Source: CACIAM-69d sp001698445
Lineage (GTDB): Bacteria > Cyanobacteriota > Cyanobacteriia > CACIAM-69d
Assembly: GCF_043235035.1 (NCBI RefSeq)
Contig: NZ_JAZAQF010000088.1
Span: 114,347-178,346 of the forward strand
Direction of reading: 5' to 3'
Length of the DNA stretch: 64,000 nucleotides
Part shown: positions 18,212 through 27,081 of the stretch, piece after piece
Numbering within the stretch: the first letter of the stretch is position 1
How the letters are laid out: each line of letters begins with the position of its first letter
Notes under the pieces: generated by a model
The model's database searches: none
What the model was told of the DNA's origin: nothing
Seen by the model: only the letters and a program-made list of their open reading frames with translations
Made by a program: the position numbers and the translations under genes

Positions 18212-18876
18212 CCCTTCGATCGCGTCGAGCTTAAAATACCGAGATTCCAGCCCCCAGCGTCAAGGCAAAACCACAATTTTTCTACTTCCAGTCTCCATAG
18301 CCGGCAAACCTATCCAAATTTGATAAAACCTAGTCAATTTTTTCCATTCGTCCATTTGCAAGAATAATGCAATAAAAATCCCGAATCATTCCAAGAATAA
18401 TTTTCTTGAAAAGCTTAAAATCATCCTAAGAAGTTCTTTGCAACTTAAAGCAATAATTTCAGCCATTATCAGCCATTAATTGGCTGCAACGACTCATCGC
18501 AATAGTTCCCATTAATTTCATATCAATAATTTATTTCAATAAGCCCCTTTGAAGTCCATTCATCATCATTAAGCAAATTATTTCAGAATTACCCCAATCC
18601 TAGCTTCCTCAGAAGAGGTTACATTTTTTACACCGCTTCTTCAAATCTTTAATTATTTAGTCCAACATTGCTGAACTCCTTATTTTTCAAGGATTTGCAA
18701 GTTTTTATCGCAGCTTCATCAACTACAACCACAGTTCATTCAATCTTCAACGTCAAACCAAGAGATTAGTTCTTTAATAGAGCTAGATTGATGAGCCAGT
18801 TACTCAGCCAGTAACCAGGGTGCAACCCAAATAAACCGACACCGTTTCATCAACTGCTTCTTAGGAGTGAGACCCC
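18212..18876. other. AT-rich leader region of the first PEP-CTERM gene
   Basis: About 660 bp, strongly AT-rich, with many short TTCA/ATCA words. No coding frame, terminator or recognisable RNA was seen. It probably contains the divergent promoters of csaB and the surface-protein gene. Confidence 0.5.
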
Positions 18877-19776
18877 ATGAAACCCCAACAACTTTTAGCC
18901 AGCATCGCAACCGCCACCCTCTGCACCCTGGGTGTTGGTTTGCAAGCAGCCAACGCAGGCACGGTTTACAACGGCTGGAATTATGGCATTGATTCCTTCA
19001 AAGACGGCGTGAGCGGCTCTTTGGGTGGAATGTTTGAAATGTATGGTTTCGGAATTAAGCAAGATGGCGAAACCATCTACGTCGGCATCGATGCACGGTT
19101 GCCCATTACCGGCCAGCTCGATAACGGCGCACTCAACAAATCCATCACTTGGGGCGACATGTTCTTTAACTTCAGTGGCAACCCGCTGCTGAATGCCCAA
19201 GGAAATCTGTTCGGCGTTCGCTTTGCCAGCACCAACGATTCAGCCGTGAAGCCCTTGGGCCTCTACAGCCAAGTCAGCGGCAAGAATGTTGCCAGCCAAA
19301 ACCGTGGGTTTGCATCCTATGCGGATCAGTCGAAATACGTGACCGGTGCCAAGGGCATCGCTGGCATGGGCGAACTGACCGACGCAGAAGCCAAGGCTTA
19401 TTTCAAAGACGCGTCGCTGAACGTGATCAGCAAAGGACAACAGGTAGTGGAATCAGTGTTTGAATCCCTCGACAGCGCCACCCTGTCGGCATTGGGCTTT
19501 AACCTGAATGGCGCGTTGAACGGTGCCAAGCCCCCGGAAAGCAATGCCAATGGCGCAAAACGGCAAACCTTTGGCTTTAAGTTCACCCGTGGCGAAGGGA
19601 TGGTGGGTGACTTTGTGGCCCACGTCTTCGCAGAATGTTTGAACGATGGGATGGCTGTGCGGGGCAACTTTGCACCGAAGCCGGAACCCACGCCGGAACC
19701 CGTTTCCCTGTTGGGCTTGGCGGCTGTGGGCGCTGCGGTGGCTACTCGTCGCTACCGTGCGGCCAAGGTTGGCTAA
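18877..19776 (+). CDS. PEP-CTERM exosortase-dependent surface protein (XDD3-like), copy A
   Basis: 299 aa from the ATG at 18877, preceded by TAGGAGTGAG as ribosome-binding site. A Sec signal peptide (residues 1 to about 27, cut near ANA-GT) precedes a globular domain starting GTVYNGWNYGIDSF and containing WGDMFFNFSGNPLL. The C-terminus is a PEP-CTERM sorting signal: PTPEPVSLLGLAAVGAAV followed by an Arg-rich end (ATRRYRAAKVG). Such proteins are cut and anchored by exosortase. I believe it matches the XDD3 family of exosortase-dependent proteins, but I name that from memory. A paralogue follows at 20984. Likely exported to the cell surface or extracellular matrix; the specific role is unknown. 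Confidence 0.88.
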   Translation: MKPQQLLASIATATLCTLGVGLQAANAGTVYNGWNYGIDSFKDGVSGSLGGMFEMYGFGIKQDGETIYVGIDARLPITGQLDNGALNKSITWGDMFFNFSGNPLLNAQGNLFGVRFASTNDSAVKPLGLYSQVSGKNVASQNRGFASYADQSKYVTGAKGIAGMGELTDAEAKAYFKDASLNVISKGQQVVESVFESLDSATLSALGFNLNGALNGAKPPESNANGAKRQTFGFKFTRGEGMVGDFVAHVFAECLNDGMAVRGNFAPKPEPTPEPVSLLGLAAVGAAVATRRYRAAKVG

Positions 19777-20983
19777 TTTAACTGACTGGTCGAAAGGGCC
19801 AATCTAATGGGCTGATATTGGCAACATTGGCTTAGTTTGAGCCTGAGCCATACCCGACAAAGTTCAGCAATTCATCAACCCGGGGCGATCGAGCGGCAGT
19901 TTCCCAAAAGCCAGCTCATCGCCCTCGTTGATTTAAGCGGAGCATTTTGAACTGGAAATTGCCCCCTGAGCGTCTTGGTCTTGAGGCTTGGGAGCGGAAG
20001 TTCGGAACGGGTAATTAGGGCGACTATCTCCGAAGTTTTACGTAAAGGCATCGTCAAAAAGATTAATGAAAGTCTGTTCATTTATTAATGAATACTGTTT
20101 TGTTGCTTGCTGACTCGATCGCCCCGGCCAAGATCAGCTCATCTTGGCAAGTATCAATTTTAGTTATGTGCCTCTAACAAAAAGACAATGATCGAGATCA
20201 CTTGCTCCCATGAACTCAATCAACAATCACAGCTCGATCGCTCCAAAGTTTCATGCCTTCCGAAACACTGGTTCAATTAGAGATTGATTATTTTTGGCTT
20301 TGGATTATTTGAAATGCTTGATATATTTTGATCAAAAGCCTGATCAAATCTTTATTAAAGAATATACAAAAATATCCAAAATTATCTTAAAGCGATTTGT
20401 TTTTCTCTTGAATTTATTTTTGAGATAATTTAATGTATTCTTAAGAATCAAACTCAAAAAAACCTAAATCAAGAAAATCTTGATTTTCATCTAAAACAAT
20501 CTCATTCCAATTTAGTCTTTTAGCCATCTCATTCAAATTTTAAGCAAGTCACCTTGAAATAAATTTTCAGCTTAATTCAAGTGATCACACATAAATAAAT
20601 CTCGCCTAAAATTCTTTTGCAGGCTTCAGGATTTCAAGTTACTAGATTTCAAATTATTCGCCTGGCAACCTTGACAAATGTGTAGATTTGAATGTCATCT
20701 TTTTTACTGGCTATGATCTTTAAAAATTGCTCAAGCTCTTACTCCGCAAAGGATTAGAGACAAGACAGATAACTAAATCGGCTTTTCATGGAAGCTTCAT
20801 TAAGTAAAAATTGAATTCACAGAATCTTTAAAAACTTTTCCGGAAGTTATGACTTTAATGGACATAACAAGCACATCCGATGTTGAGCATCTAACCAGCG
20901 CAAAGCAGGCTCAAAATTTAATTGAGCAGGATGATTAACCGTACTTCACTCCACTACAGCGTCTTTTGGGAGCACTAAAGACC
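19777..20983. other. 1.2-kb AT-rich region between the two PEP-CTERM paralogues
   Basis: No gene is supported. A 68-codon reverse frame at 19875-20081 has no family resemblance. The absence of an obvious terminator after copy A and the long AT-rich stretch suggest that each paralogue has its own promoter with an extended leader. Confidence 0.5.
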
Positions 20984-21892
20984 ATGAAAATTCAGCAGAT
21001 TTTTGCCGGTGTTGCCACTGCCACCCTCTGCACCTTCGGAATGGGCCTACAAGCAGCCCATGCCGGCACGGTCTACAACGGCTGGAATTATGGGATTGAC
21101 TCCTTCAAAGATGGCGTGAGCGACGGTAATGTCGGCGGCATGTTTGAAATGTATGGTCTGGGGATCAAGCAAGATGGCGAGACCATCTATGTGGGAATTG
21201 ATGCCCGCCTGCCGCTGACGGGTATGGCAACCGGGGGAGTCACCAACGGTTCGATCGCCTGGGGAGACCTGTTCTTTAACTTCACCGGCAGCCCGCTACT
21301 GAACGCTCAGGGCAGCCTGTTCGGCGTGCGCTTTGCCAGTAACAACGATGCATCGGTGAAGCCTTTGGGTCTGTACAGTGCCGTTTCGGGCCAAAACGTT
21401 GGTCTGAGTAACCAAGGGTTTGGTTCCTACGCCGAGCAATCGAAGCATGTGAGCGATCGGGGTGGTTTGCCCGGTGCGGGTGAGCTGACCGATGCGGAAG
21501 CCAAGACCTACTTCAAAGACGCTTCTTTGGGTGTGATGACCCAAGGGCAACAGGTGGTGGGGTCAGTGTTTGAAGCACTTGATAGCGCGGCTTTGTCGGC
21601 TTTGGGCTTCAACCTGAATGGTGCGCTGGGTGGTGCAACACCGCCCCAAAGCAGTGCGAATGGCGCAACTCGCCAGACATTTGGCTTTAAGTTCACCCGT
21701 GGCGAAGGAATGGTGGGTGACTTTGTGGCCCACGTCTTTGCAGAATGCCTGAACGACGGAATGGCCGTGCGCGGCAACTTGGCTCCGAAGAAGGAAGCAT
21801 CCACGCCGGAACCGGTTTCCCTGCTGGGTTTGGCGGCTGTGGGCGCTGCGGTGGCCAGCCGTCGGCAACGGGCTACGGTGAAAGTCGGCTAA
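20984..21892 (+). CDS. PEP-CTERM exosortase-dependent surface protein (XDD3-like), copy B
   Basis: 302 aa from the ATG at 20984, with GGGAG 12 bp upstream; the frame opens six codons earlier at a TTG. It is closely similar to copy A throughout: signal peptide, GTVYNGWNYGIDSFKDGV, WGDLFFNFTGSPLL, FTRGEGMVGDFVAHVFAECL and the PEP-CTERM tail STPEPVSLLGLAAVGAAVASRR. Differences cluster in the middle (residues about 85-100 and 140-170). The block around VAHVFAECLNDGMAVRGN is nearly identical in both copies at the DNA level, which suggests recent duplication or gene conversion. A clear terminator follows at 22086. Confidence 0.88.
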   Translation: MKIQQIFAGVATATLCTFGMGLQAAHAGTVYNGWNYGIDSFKDGVSDGNVGGMFEMYGLGIKQDGETIYVGIDARLPLTGMATGGVTNGSIAWGDLFFNFTGSPLLNAQGSLFGVRFASNNDASVKPLGLYSAVSGQNVGLSNQGFGSYAEQSKHVSDRGGLPGAGELTDAEAKTYFKDASLGVMTQGQQVVGSVFEALDSAALSALGFNLNGALGGATPPQSSANGATRQTFGFKFTRGEGMVGDFVAHVFAECLNDGMAVRGNLAPKKEASTPEPVSLLGLAAVGAAVASRRQRATVKVG

Positions 21893-21975
21893 AGGTCGGC
21901 CAAAGAACGGTTCAACGGTTCAACGGTTTATCAGTTCGTTGATGGCGAATCCATTGCCAGTCCATCGCTAAATCT

Positions 21976-22011
21976 TGCCTGCTGATTTGCCTGCTGATTT
22001 GCCTGCTGACT
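21976..22011. repeat. 12-bp tandem repeat
   Basis: Three units, TGCCTGCTGATT twice and then TGCCTGCTGACT, between PEP-CTERM copy B and its terminator. Confidence 0.7.
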
Positions 22012-22085
22012 GGGCTGAGTTGCGCGTTGGAGCTTTAGATTCGGGAGCTTTAGATTAGTTGATTCGGTGAGCTTAACCAACTCAG

Positions 22086-22120
22086 AACGGAGGGTTTCCC
22101 TGGAGGAATCCTCCGTTTTT
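22086..22120 (+). terminator. Rho-independent terminator after PEP-CTERM copy B
   Basis: Arms AACGGAGG (22086-22093) and CCTCCGTT (22110-22117), followed by a run of T. It ends the copy B transcript before the PabB/TrpE-family gene. Confidence 0.85.
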
Positions 22121-22277
22121 GCTTGGGCCAGGAAAGTGCCGATCGGGGCGGATTCTGGGGCGATCGGGGCAGAGAGTCGCAGAAACTGGGGAATGGCGAA
22201 CCCAAAAATTGCCGAAAAGTATCGGTAAAGTCTTTCAAAATAGAGCGATTCCACAAAAATCGACAGGTATCAACTGG

Positions 22278-23843
22278 ATGAATTCGGCGGCTTCAGTGAT
22301 CGCAACGGTGAATTCTGGCTTGGCGAAATTAACGGCCCGGCCGTTGGCTCCCTGGCACTGGCGATCGCTCCCGCTGGCCGATCGCTCGGGGGCGACGGTG
22401 TTTGCGGCCCTGTTTGCGGAAGAGCTGGCCCAGGGGGAAATTGCAGTTTTGTTGGAAAGTCCCCCTGCGCCGGAGCAGTGGTGTGCGGCGGCCCAGGAGT
22501 TGGCTCGCTATTCGATTTGTGCGGGTCGTCCCCGATCGGGAAGAATTTGGACTCCGGCAGTGGGGGACATTTTGCCCATGTTGGGCGATCGACTGGCGGA
22601 AGGTGGGGCAGCGGAGCGGCTGAATGATTCCCGGGATGAGCCGGGGCCAGCGTTGCCGTTTCGGGGAGGTTGGCTGGGTTGGCTGGGCTATGACCTGGCC
22701 TGGGAGGTGGAGCAGTTGCCCCAATTGAGATCGGATGAGTTGCCGTTTCCCGTGGCCTTTTGGTATGAACCAGATTGCTTTGCGGTGTTGGATCACGGGG
22801 GCAATCGATTGTGGCTGGCGGCGACGGTGGCGGCGGATCTCGATCGGCTCGTGGCCCAACTAGACAAAGCTACCGCAGCGCCCCCGCTGGCGGAATCGTC
22901 GGGGGCGATCAAACCAACCAGCACCCTCACTCCTCAATTCACCAGCGACCAAACCGCCTATACCGCCGCTGTTCGCCAAGCCCAAGAGCACATCCGCGCG
23001 GGGGATATTTTCCAGGCTAATTTGTCCCTGCGGTTTTCGGTTCCTTGCCCCGCCAGCGGTTGGACGCTTTATCAGGCCCTGCGCCAAATTAATCCCTCTC
23101 CCTTCGCCAGCTACTGGCAAACCCCTTGGGGCGAGGTAGTGAGCTGTTCGCCGGAACGGTTGGTGCAATTGCGCGATCGCCAGGCCAGCACTCGCCCGAT
23201 CGCGGGAACTCGCCCCCGAGGGATCGATCGCCCCACTGATTTGGCCAACGAGGCGGAATTGCTGAATCACCCCAAGGAACGGGCTGAACATGCCATGTTG
23301 GTAGATTTGGAGCGCAATGATCTGGGGCGGGTTTGCGATTGGGGCAGCGTGCAGGTGGATGAGTTCTTGACCGTGGAGCGCTACAGCCACGTGATGCACT
23401 TGGTGAGCAATGTGGTGGGACAACTTGCACCCAATCGCACGGCGATCGACCTGATTCGGGCCACCTTCCCCGGCGGCACAATCACCGGTTGTCCCAAGGT
23501 GCGCTGCATGGAGATCATTGAAGCTCTGGAGCCGGTGCGCCGCAGTCTGTTCTATGGCTCCTGTGGTTACCTGGATGCGGGCGGTAATTTGGATCTGAAT
23601 ATTCTGATTCGGACACTGTTGATTCCCCGCACGGCGCGATCGGGGGATTCGCAATTGGGCGATCGACTGGTTTGGGGCCAGGTGGGCGCGGGGATTGTGG
23701 CCGACTCCGACCCCGATCGGGAGTGGTGGGAATCGCTCTCGAAGGCCCATGCCCAATTGGCGGCCCTGCGACGGGTGTTGGGGTTGGATGGGGCTGGCCG
23801 AGCCGAGCCGGTGCCGTTCCCTGATCCTAATCAGCCCAATTAA
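22278..23843 (+). CDS. Chorismate-utilising enzyme: aminodeoxychorismate synthase component I (PabB) or anthranilate synthase component I
   Basis: 521 aa from the ATG at 22278. The open frame extends to 22119, but that part overlaps the terminator region and has no similarity. The C-terminal half is the chorismate-binding domain: AYTAAVRQAQEHIRAGDIFQANLS, PIAGTRPRG, the ERAEHAMLVDLERNDLGRVC segment, and TFPGGTITGCPKVRCMEIIEALEPVRRSLFYGSCGYLD. Stand-alone placement without trpG or other trp genes, and the GWLGYDLAWEVEQLP N-terminus, favour PabB (folate pathway). The PIAGT motif has Ala where E. coli PabB has its nucleophilic Lys, so the sequence alone does not settle PabB versus TrpE. Confidence 0.88.
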   Translation: MNSAASVIATVNSGLAKLTARPLAPWHWRSLPLADRSGATVFAALFAEELAQGEIAVLLESPPAPEQWCAAAQELARYSICAGRPRSGRIWTPAVGDILPMLGDRLAEGGAAERLNDSRDEPGPALPFRGGWLGWLGYDLAWEVEQLPQLRSDELPFPVAFWYEPDCFAVLDHGGNRLWLAATVAADLDRLVAQLDKATAAPPLAESSGAIKPTSTLTPQFTSDQTAYTAAVRQAQEHIRAGDIFQANLSLRFSVPCPASGWTLYQALRQINPSPFASYWQTPWGEVVSCSPERLVQLRDRQASTRPIAGTRPRGIDRPTDLANEAELLNHPKERAEHAMLVDLERNDLGRVCDWGSVQVDEFLTVERYSHVMHLVSNVVGQLAPNRTAIDLIRATFPGGTITGCPKVRCMEIIEALEPVRRSLFYGSCGYLDAGGNLDLNILIRTLLIPRTARSGDSQLGDRLVWGQVGAGIVADSDPDREWWESLSKAHAQLAALRRVLGLDGAGRAEPVPFPDPNQPN

Positions 23844-23897
23844 TACAGGCTAAATTAATGCCGGCTAAATCATGCAGGCTTACTGGGTTTAGTTCCA

Positions 23898-23934
23898 AAT
23901 CCCGTTCAGCCAATCCCGTTCAGCCAATCCCGTT
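23898..23934. repeat. 14-bp tandem repeat
   Basis: AATCCCGTTCAGCC twice plus a third partial unit AATCCCGTT, downstream of the PabB/TrpE-family gene. Confidence 0.7.
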
Positions 23935-24000
23935 GGGCGAATTTGGCATGCCCCAACAGGGCGGAGTTTTAGACCCAAATTCTTCCGTGATAGACTGAGG

Positions 24001-24266
24001 CAAGCGCTGCCTAGCTCTTCCCCAAGTCCCCGGCTTTGAGCCTTAGCTTCCCGCTTTGGGCTTGGGGTAACAGTGCGGCAACCGCAAACGCTTGGGCCCC
24101 AGGCCCCACCACAGCAGCATCTCAACCTCCATTGCGTTCGGTTGCGGCTGCTGTGCGGGTGTCTAGACCCATCGCCTCCAGCCTTTGCCCACCAGCCTTT
24201 CCCGGCCAGCGGCAAGGAAAGGTCAATTGGCGCGTTGCAAGTCGGTACAGTGAACCGGCTTTTTTT
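24001..24266 (+). ncRNA. Candidate structured RNA or leader upstream of rimP
   Basis: No coding frame is credible here, yet the plus strand holds a series of stems. CCCCAAG/CTTGGGG spans 24020-24067. GCAACCG with AACGC pairs to GCGTT with CGGTTGC across 24078-24145. GGGT/ACCC lies at 24157-24170 and CCTTTCC/GGAAAGG at 24196-24222. The series ends in the terminator at 24241-24266. It could be a free-standing small RNA or an attenuated leader of the rimP-nusA-infB operon 280 bp downstream. I could not match it to SRP RNA, 6S RNA or RNase P RNA. Confidence 0.4.
24241..24266 (+). terminator. Rho-independent terminator upstream of the rimP operon
   Basis: Stem GTCGGT/ACCGGC (24241-24246 and 24254-24259) followed by seven T residues. 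The nearest upstream gene ends 400 bp earlier, so this either ends an unrecognised RNA or attenuates transcription toward rimP. Confidence 0.75.
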
Positions 24267-24545
24267 ATGGCCCAATGGGGATCAGCTCCCTCCGTGGGTC
24301 GTGATCAGCATTGCTTTGCACTTTGATTGCTTTACGCTCTGTCTGACCACGCCCCATGCCCTCACTCAAGGGCAATGTCCCCAACGGTGATCTTGCCGGA
24401 TTCATCTCAGAGCGTCGTTACTTAGGCACGATACTTAGGCACGATTCTGGGAACAGATCCGCAAGCGCGATCGGCCCTGTTTCCCTTCGGGCCGGATCAC
24501 TGATCATGCGGTTGGGGGCCATTGCCCGCTCTATCGTTTGGTTTC

Positions 24546-25010
24546 ATGGCTCATCCCGCAATTCCCCGCATTTTGGAACTTGCCACCCCGATCGCCACCG
24601 ATTTGGGACTGGAGATCGTGGGGGCAACCTTCCACACCAACGAAAGCCCCCCTGTTTTGCGCCTCGAACTCCGCAACCCGATCGCCGATACCAGTCTGGA
24701 CGACTGCGAACGGTTGAGCCGGGCCTTGGAGCCGGTGCTCGATGAGGCGGATGCCATCCCCGGAGCTTACGTGCTGGAAGTGTCTAGCCCTGGTCTGTCG
24801 GAGTTTTTGGAGACCGATCGGGAGTTCACCTCCTTCAAGGGGTTTGAAGTCACCGTCACCACCCGCGAGCCACACAAGGGCAAATCCCTTTGGCAGGGCA
24901 GTTTGCTCGATCGCGACGCGGAAACCCTGCGCATCAACCAAAAAGGCCGAGTGATTAGCATTCCGCGCGATTTGGTGGAACGGGTGCGCCTGGCCGACGG
25001 AGCCGAGTAG
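24546..25010 (+). CDS. rimP: Ribosome maturation factor RimP
   Basis: 154 aa from the ATG at 24546 (an upstream in-frame start at 24522 adds eight residues without similarity). RimP assists 30S subunit assembly. Motifs: the N-terminal domain with GLEIVGATF, the family block LDDCERLSRALEPVLDEAD, YVLEVSSPGLSEFLETDREF, and a C-terminal SH3-like domain ending in VISIPRDLVERVRL. It is first in the conserved rimP-nusA-ylxR-infB cluster. Confidence 0.95.
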   Translation: MAHPAIPRILELATPIATDLGLEIVGATFHTNESPPVLRLELRNPIADTSLDDCERLSRALEPVLDEADAIPGAYVLEVSSPGLSEFLETDREFTSFKGFEVTVTTREPHKGKSLWQGSLLDRDAETLRINQKGRVISIPRDLVERVRLADGAE

Positions 25011-25126
25011 CTCAGCGGCCGGCTATCCTGCGCGATCGCCCCATTGCCCATCCCCACGCCCGCGATTGCGCCGAATGCTTCACCACTCCCCATTCACCCT
25101 TACGAATCCTTAGGAACCCCACACCC

Positions 25127-26674
25127 ATGTCCATGGTTCGCCTAACCGGCCTGCAAGAAATGATCGACGGCATCAGCCGCGAACGCAACTTGCCGAAAAC
25201 CGCCGTTGAAGCCGCCCTGCGTGAGGCCCTGCTCAAGGGCTATGAGCGTTATCGCCGCACCCAAAGCTTGGATGTGCGCAATATTTTTGACGAAACCTAC
25301 TTCGACAACTTCGATGTGGAGTTGGATACGGAAGAAGAAGGCTTTCGGGTTTTGGCCACCAAGAGCATTGTGGAAGAAGTGGCCGACCCAGACCACGAAA
25401 TTGCCCTCAGCGATGTGCAAGAAGTGGCCGCCGAAGCTCAACTGGGCGACACGGTGATTTTGGATGTCACCCCCGATCGGGATGACTTTGGGCGCATGGC
25501 CGCCATCCAAACCAAGCAAGTGCTGGCCCAAAAGCTGCGCGACCAACAGCGCAAGCTGATTCAAGAGGAATTCCAAGAGCTAGAGAGCACGGTGCTCCAA
25601 GGGCGCATCCTACGGTTCGAGCGCCAATCGGTCATTGTGGCCGTCACCAGCGGCTACAGCCAGCCGGAAGTGGAAGCGGAACTGCCCAAACGGGAACAGT
25701 TGCCCAACGACACTTACCGCGCCAACGGAACCATCAAGGTCTACCTCAAAAAAGTTTGCGAAGGATCCCAGCGGGGGCCGCAGCTCTTGGTTTCCCGGGC
25801 CGATGCGGGGTTGGTGGTTTACCTGTTCGCCAACGAAGTGCCGGAAATTGAAGATGACATTGTGCGAATTGTGGCCGTGGCCCGGGAAGCCAACCCGCCC
25901 TCGCGCCATGTGGGCCCGCGCACCAAGATTGCCGTTGACACGGTGGAGCGAGATGTGGATCCTGTGGGGGCTTGCATTGGGGCCCGGGGGTCGCGAATTC
26001 AGGTGGTTGTGAACGAGCTGCGGGGCGAAAAAATCGATGTGATTCGCTGGTCACCGGATCCGGCCACCTACATCGCCAACGCCCTCAGCCCGGCCCGGGT
26101 GGTGGAAGTGCGTCTGATGAATCCCGAGGAACGCCAAGCCCACGTGCTGGTGGGTGATGATCAGCTCAGTTTGGCGATCGGGAAAGAAGGGCAAAATGTG
26201 CGCCTGGCCGCTCGACTCACGGGCTGGAAAATCGATATTCGCGATGTGGCTAAGTACGATCGCGACGAAGAAGATGCCAAGATGGCCAGCTATCTGGCGG
26301 AACGGGAGGCAGCCCTCGCCCTGGCAGCGGCCGAAGCGGCCGACGACTTTGCAGAGGAGGAACCGGAAACCGATGACTTTGCAGACGAGGACGCTGAGTT
26401 CAGCCCTGGGGAGATCGACCCATCGGCAGCCGCAGATGATGAAACAGATGATGAATTTGATGGCGATGATCTTGAAGACGATGATCTTGAAGACGATCAA
26501 GAGCACGCTCCTCTGGACTCGGCGGCGGATGCTGACGACGATGATCAAGATGCTGATGATGATCAAGACAGCGACGATCAAGACCCTGATGATCTAACCG
26601 AGAACGACTCCACAGACGAGGACTTCGACAGCGACGATCCGGATAGCGAGGCGCTGGATCAGGAGGCCAATTGA
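25127..26674 (+). CDS. nusA: Transcription elongation/termination factor NusA with long acidic tail
   Basis: 515 aa from ATG 25127 (a second ATG lies two codons later). NusA binds RNA polymerase and modulates pausing, termination and antitermination. Domains: N-terminal RNAP-binding domain (1 to about 135), S1 domain (about 150-230), and KH1/KH2 with RHVGPRTKIAV, DPVGACIGARGSRIQ and LSLAIGKEGQNVRLAARLTGWKIDI. From about residue 390 to the end it is an extremely acidic Asp/Glu tail of some 120 residues, with runs such as DDDDQDADDDQDSDDQ, in place of the acidic repeat domains of E. coli NusA. The tail DNA is rich in GATGA/GACGA repeats. It lies four bases upstream of ylxR. Confidence 0.96.
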   Translation: MSMVRLTGLQEMIDGISRERNLPKTAVEAALREALLKGYERYRRTQSLDVRNIFDETYFDNFDVELDTEEEGFRVLATKSIVEEVADPDHEIALSDVQEVAAEAQLGDTVILDVTPDRDDFGRMAAIQTKQVLAQKLRDQQRKLIQEEFQELESTVLQGRILRFERQSVIVAVTSGYSQPEVEAELPKREQLPNDTYRANGTIKVYLKKVCEGSQRGPQLLVSRADAGLVVYLFANEVPEIEDDIVRIVAVAREANPPSRHVGPRTKIAVDTVERDVDPVGACIGARGSRIQVVVNELRGEKIDVIRWSPDPATYIANALSPARVVEVRLMNPEERQAHVLVGDDQLSLAIGKEGQNVRLAARLTGWKIDIRDVAKYDRDEEDAKMASYLAEREAALALAAAEAADDFAEEEPETDDFADEDAEFSPGEIDPSAAADDETDDEFDGDDLEDDDLEDDQEHAPLDSAADADDDDQDADDDQDSDDQDPDDLTENDSTDEDFDSDDPDSEALDQEAN

Positions 26675-26678
26675 TCCC

Positions 26679-26972
26679 TTGCCGCCCAACTATCGCCGTT
26701 GTTTGATTTGTCGTCGGGTGGCCCATCGATCGGAGTTTTGGCGCATCGTGCGGGTGGCCCACTCCGGTTCGGTGCAACTCGACCAAGGCATGGGGCGATC
26801 GGCCTATCTTTGCCCCTGTGCAGACTGCCTCCGAGCAGCCCAGCGCAAGGATCGAATCGGGCGATCGCTCAAGGCCCCTGTCCCAGACCCCCTTTATGAC
26901 CTGCTTTGGCAACGGTTAATCCCCCTGGCTCCCCCCCCGGACTCTCCGGGAAATCCAACCCCACCAGAGTGA
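26679..26972 (+). CDS. ylxR: YlxR family RNA-binding protein (DUF448)
   Basis: 97 aa. It starts with the non-ATG codon TTG at 26679, four bases after the nusA stop, with AGGAGG 11 bases upstream; no ATG is available. The family signature RRCLICRRVAHRSEFWRIVR is at the N-terminus, followed by GRSAYLCPCADCLRAAQRKDRIGRSL. In other bacteria YlxR binds nucleic acid and has been linked to RNase P. Its position between nusA and infB is the conserved one. The last 20 residues are Pro-rich. Confidence 0.9.
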   Translation: MPPNYRRCLICRRVAHRSEFWRIVRVAHSGSVQLDQGMGRSAYLCPCADCLRAAQRKDRIGRSLKAPVPDPLYDLLWQRLIPLAPPPDSPGNPTPPE

Positions 26973-27081
26973 ACCGCCCCCATCGCACGTCATAATAGGA
27001 GGGGACTAGACGGCTCGATCGAAATGTTTCAAATGACGGTGGGCTATGATGTCGTGACGCAATAGGATTCGAGGAAACTGG

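Noticed and set aside
24001..24266. Identity as SRP RNA, 6S RNA or RNase P RNA
   Set aside because: The conserved SRP loop GGTCAGG...GGAAGG, the 6S long-range duplex and the RNase P GAGGAAAGTCC block are all absent.
23889..24326. Overlapping open frames on both strands upstream of rimP
   Set aside because: They read across a strong terminator, are rich in Cys/Pro/Ser without domain pattern, and fit better as non-coding structured DNA.
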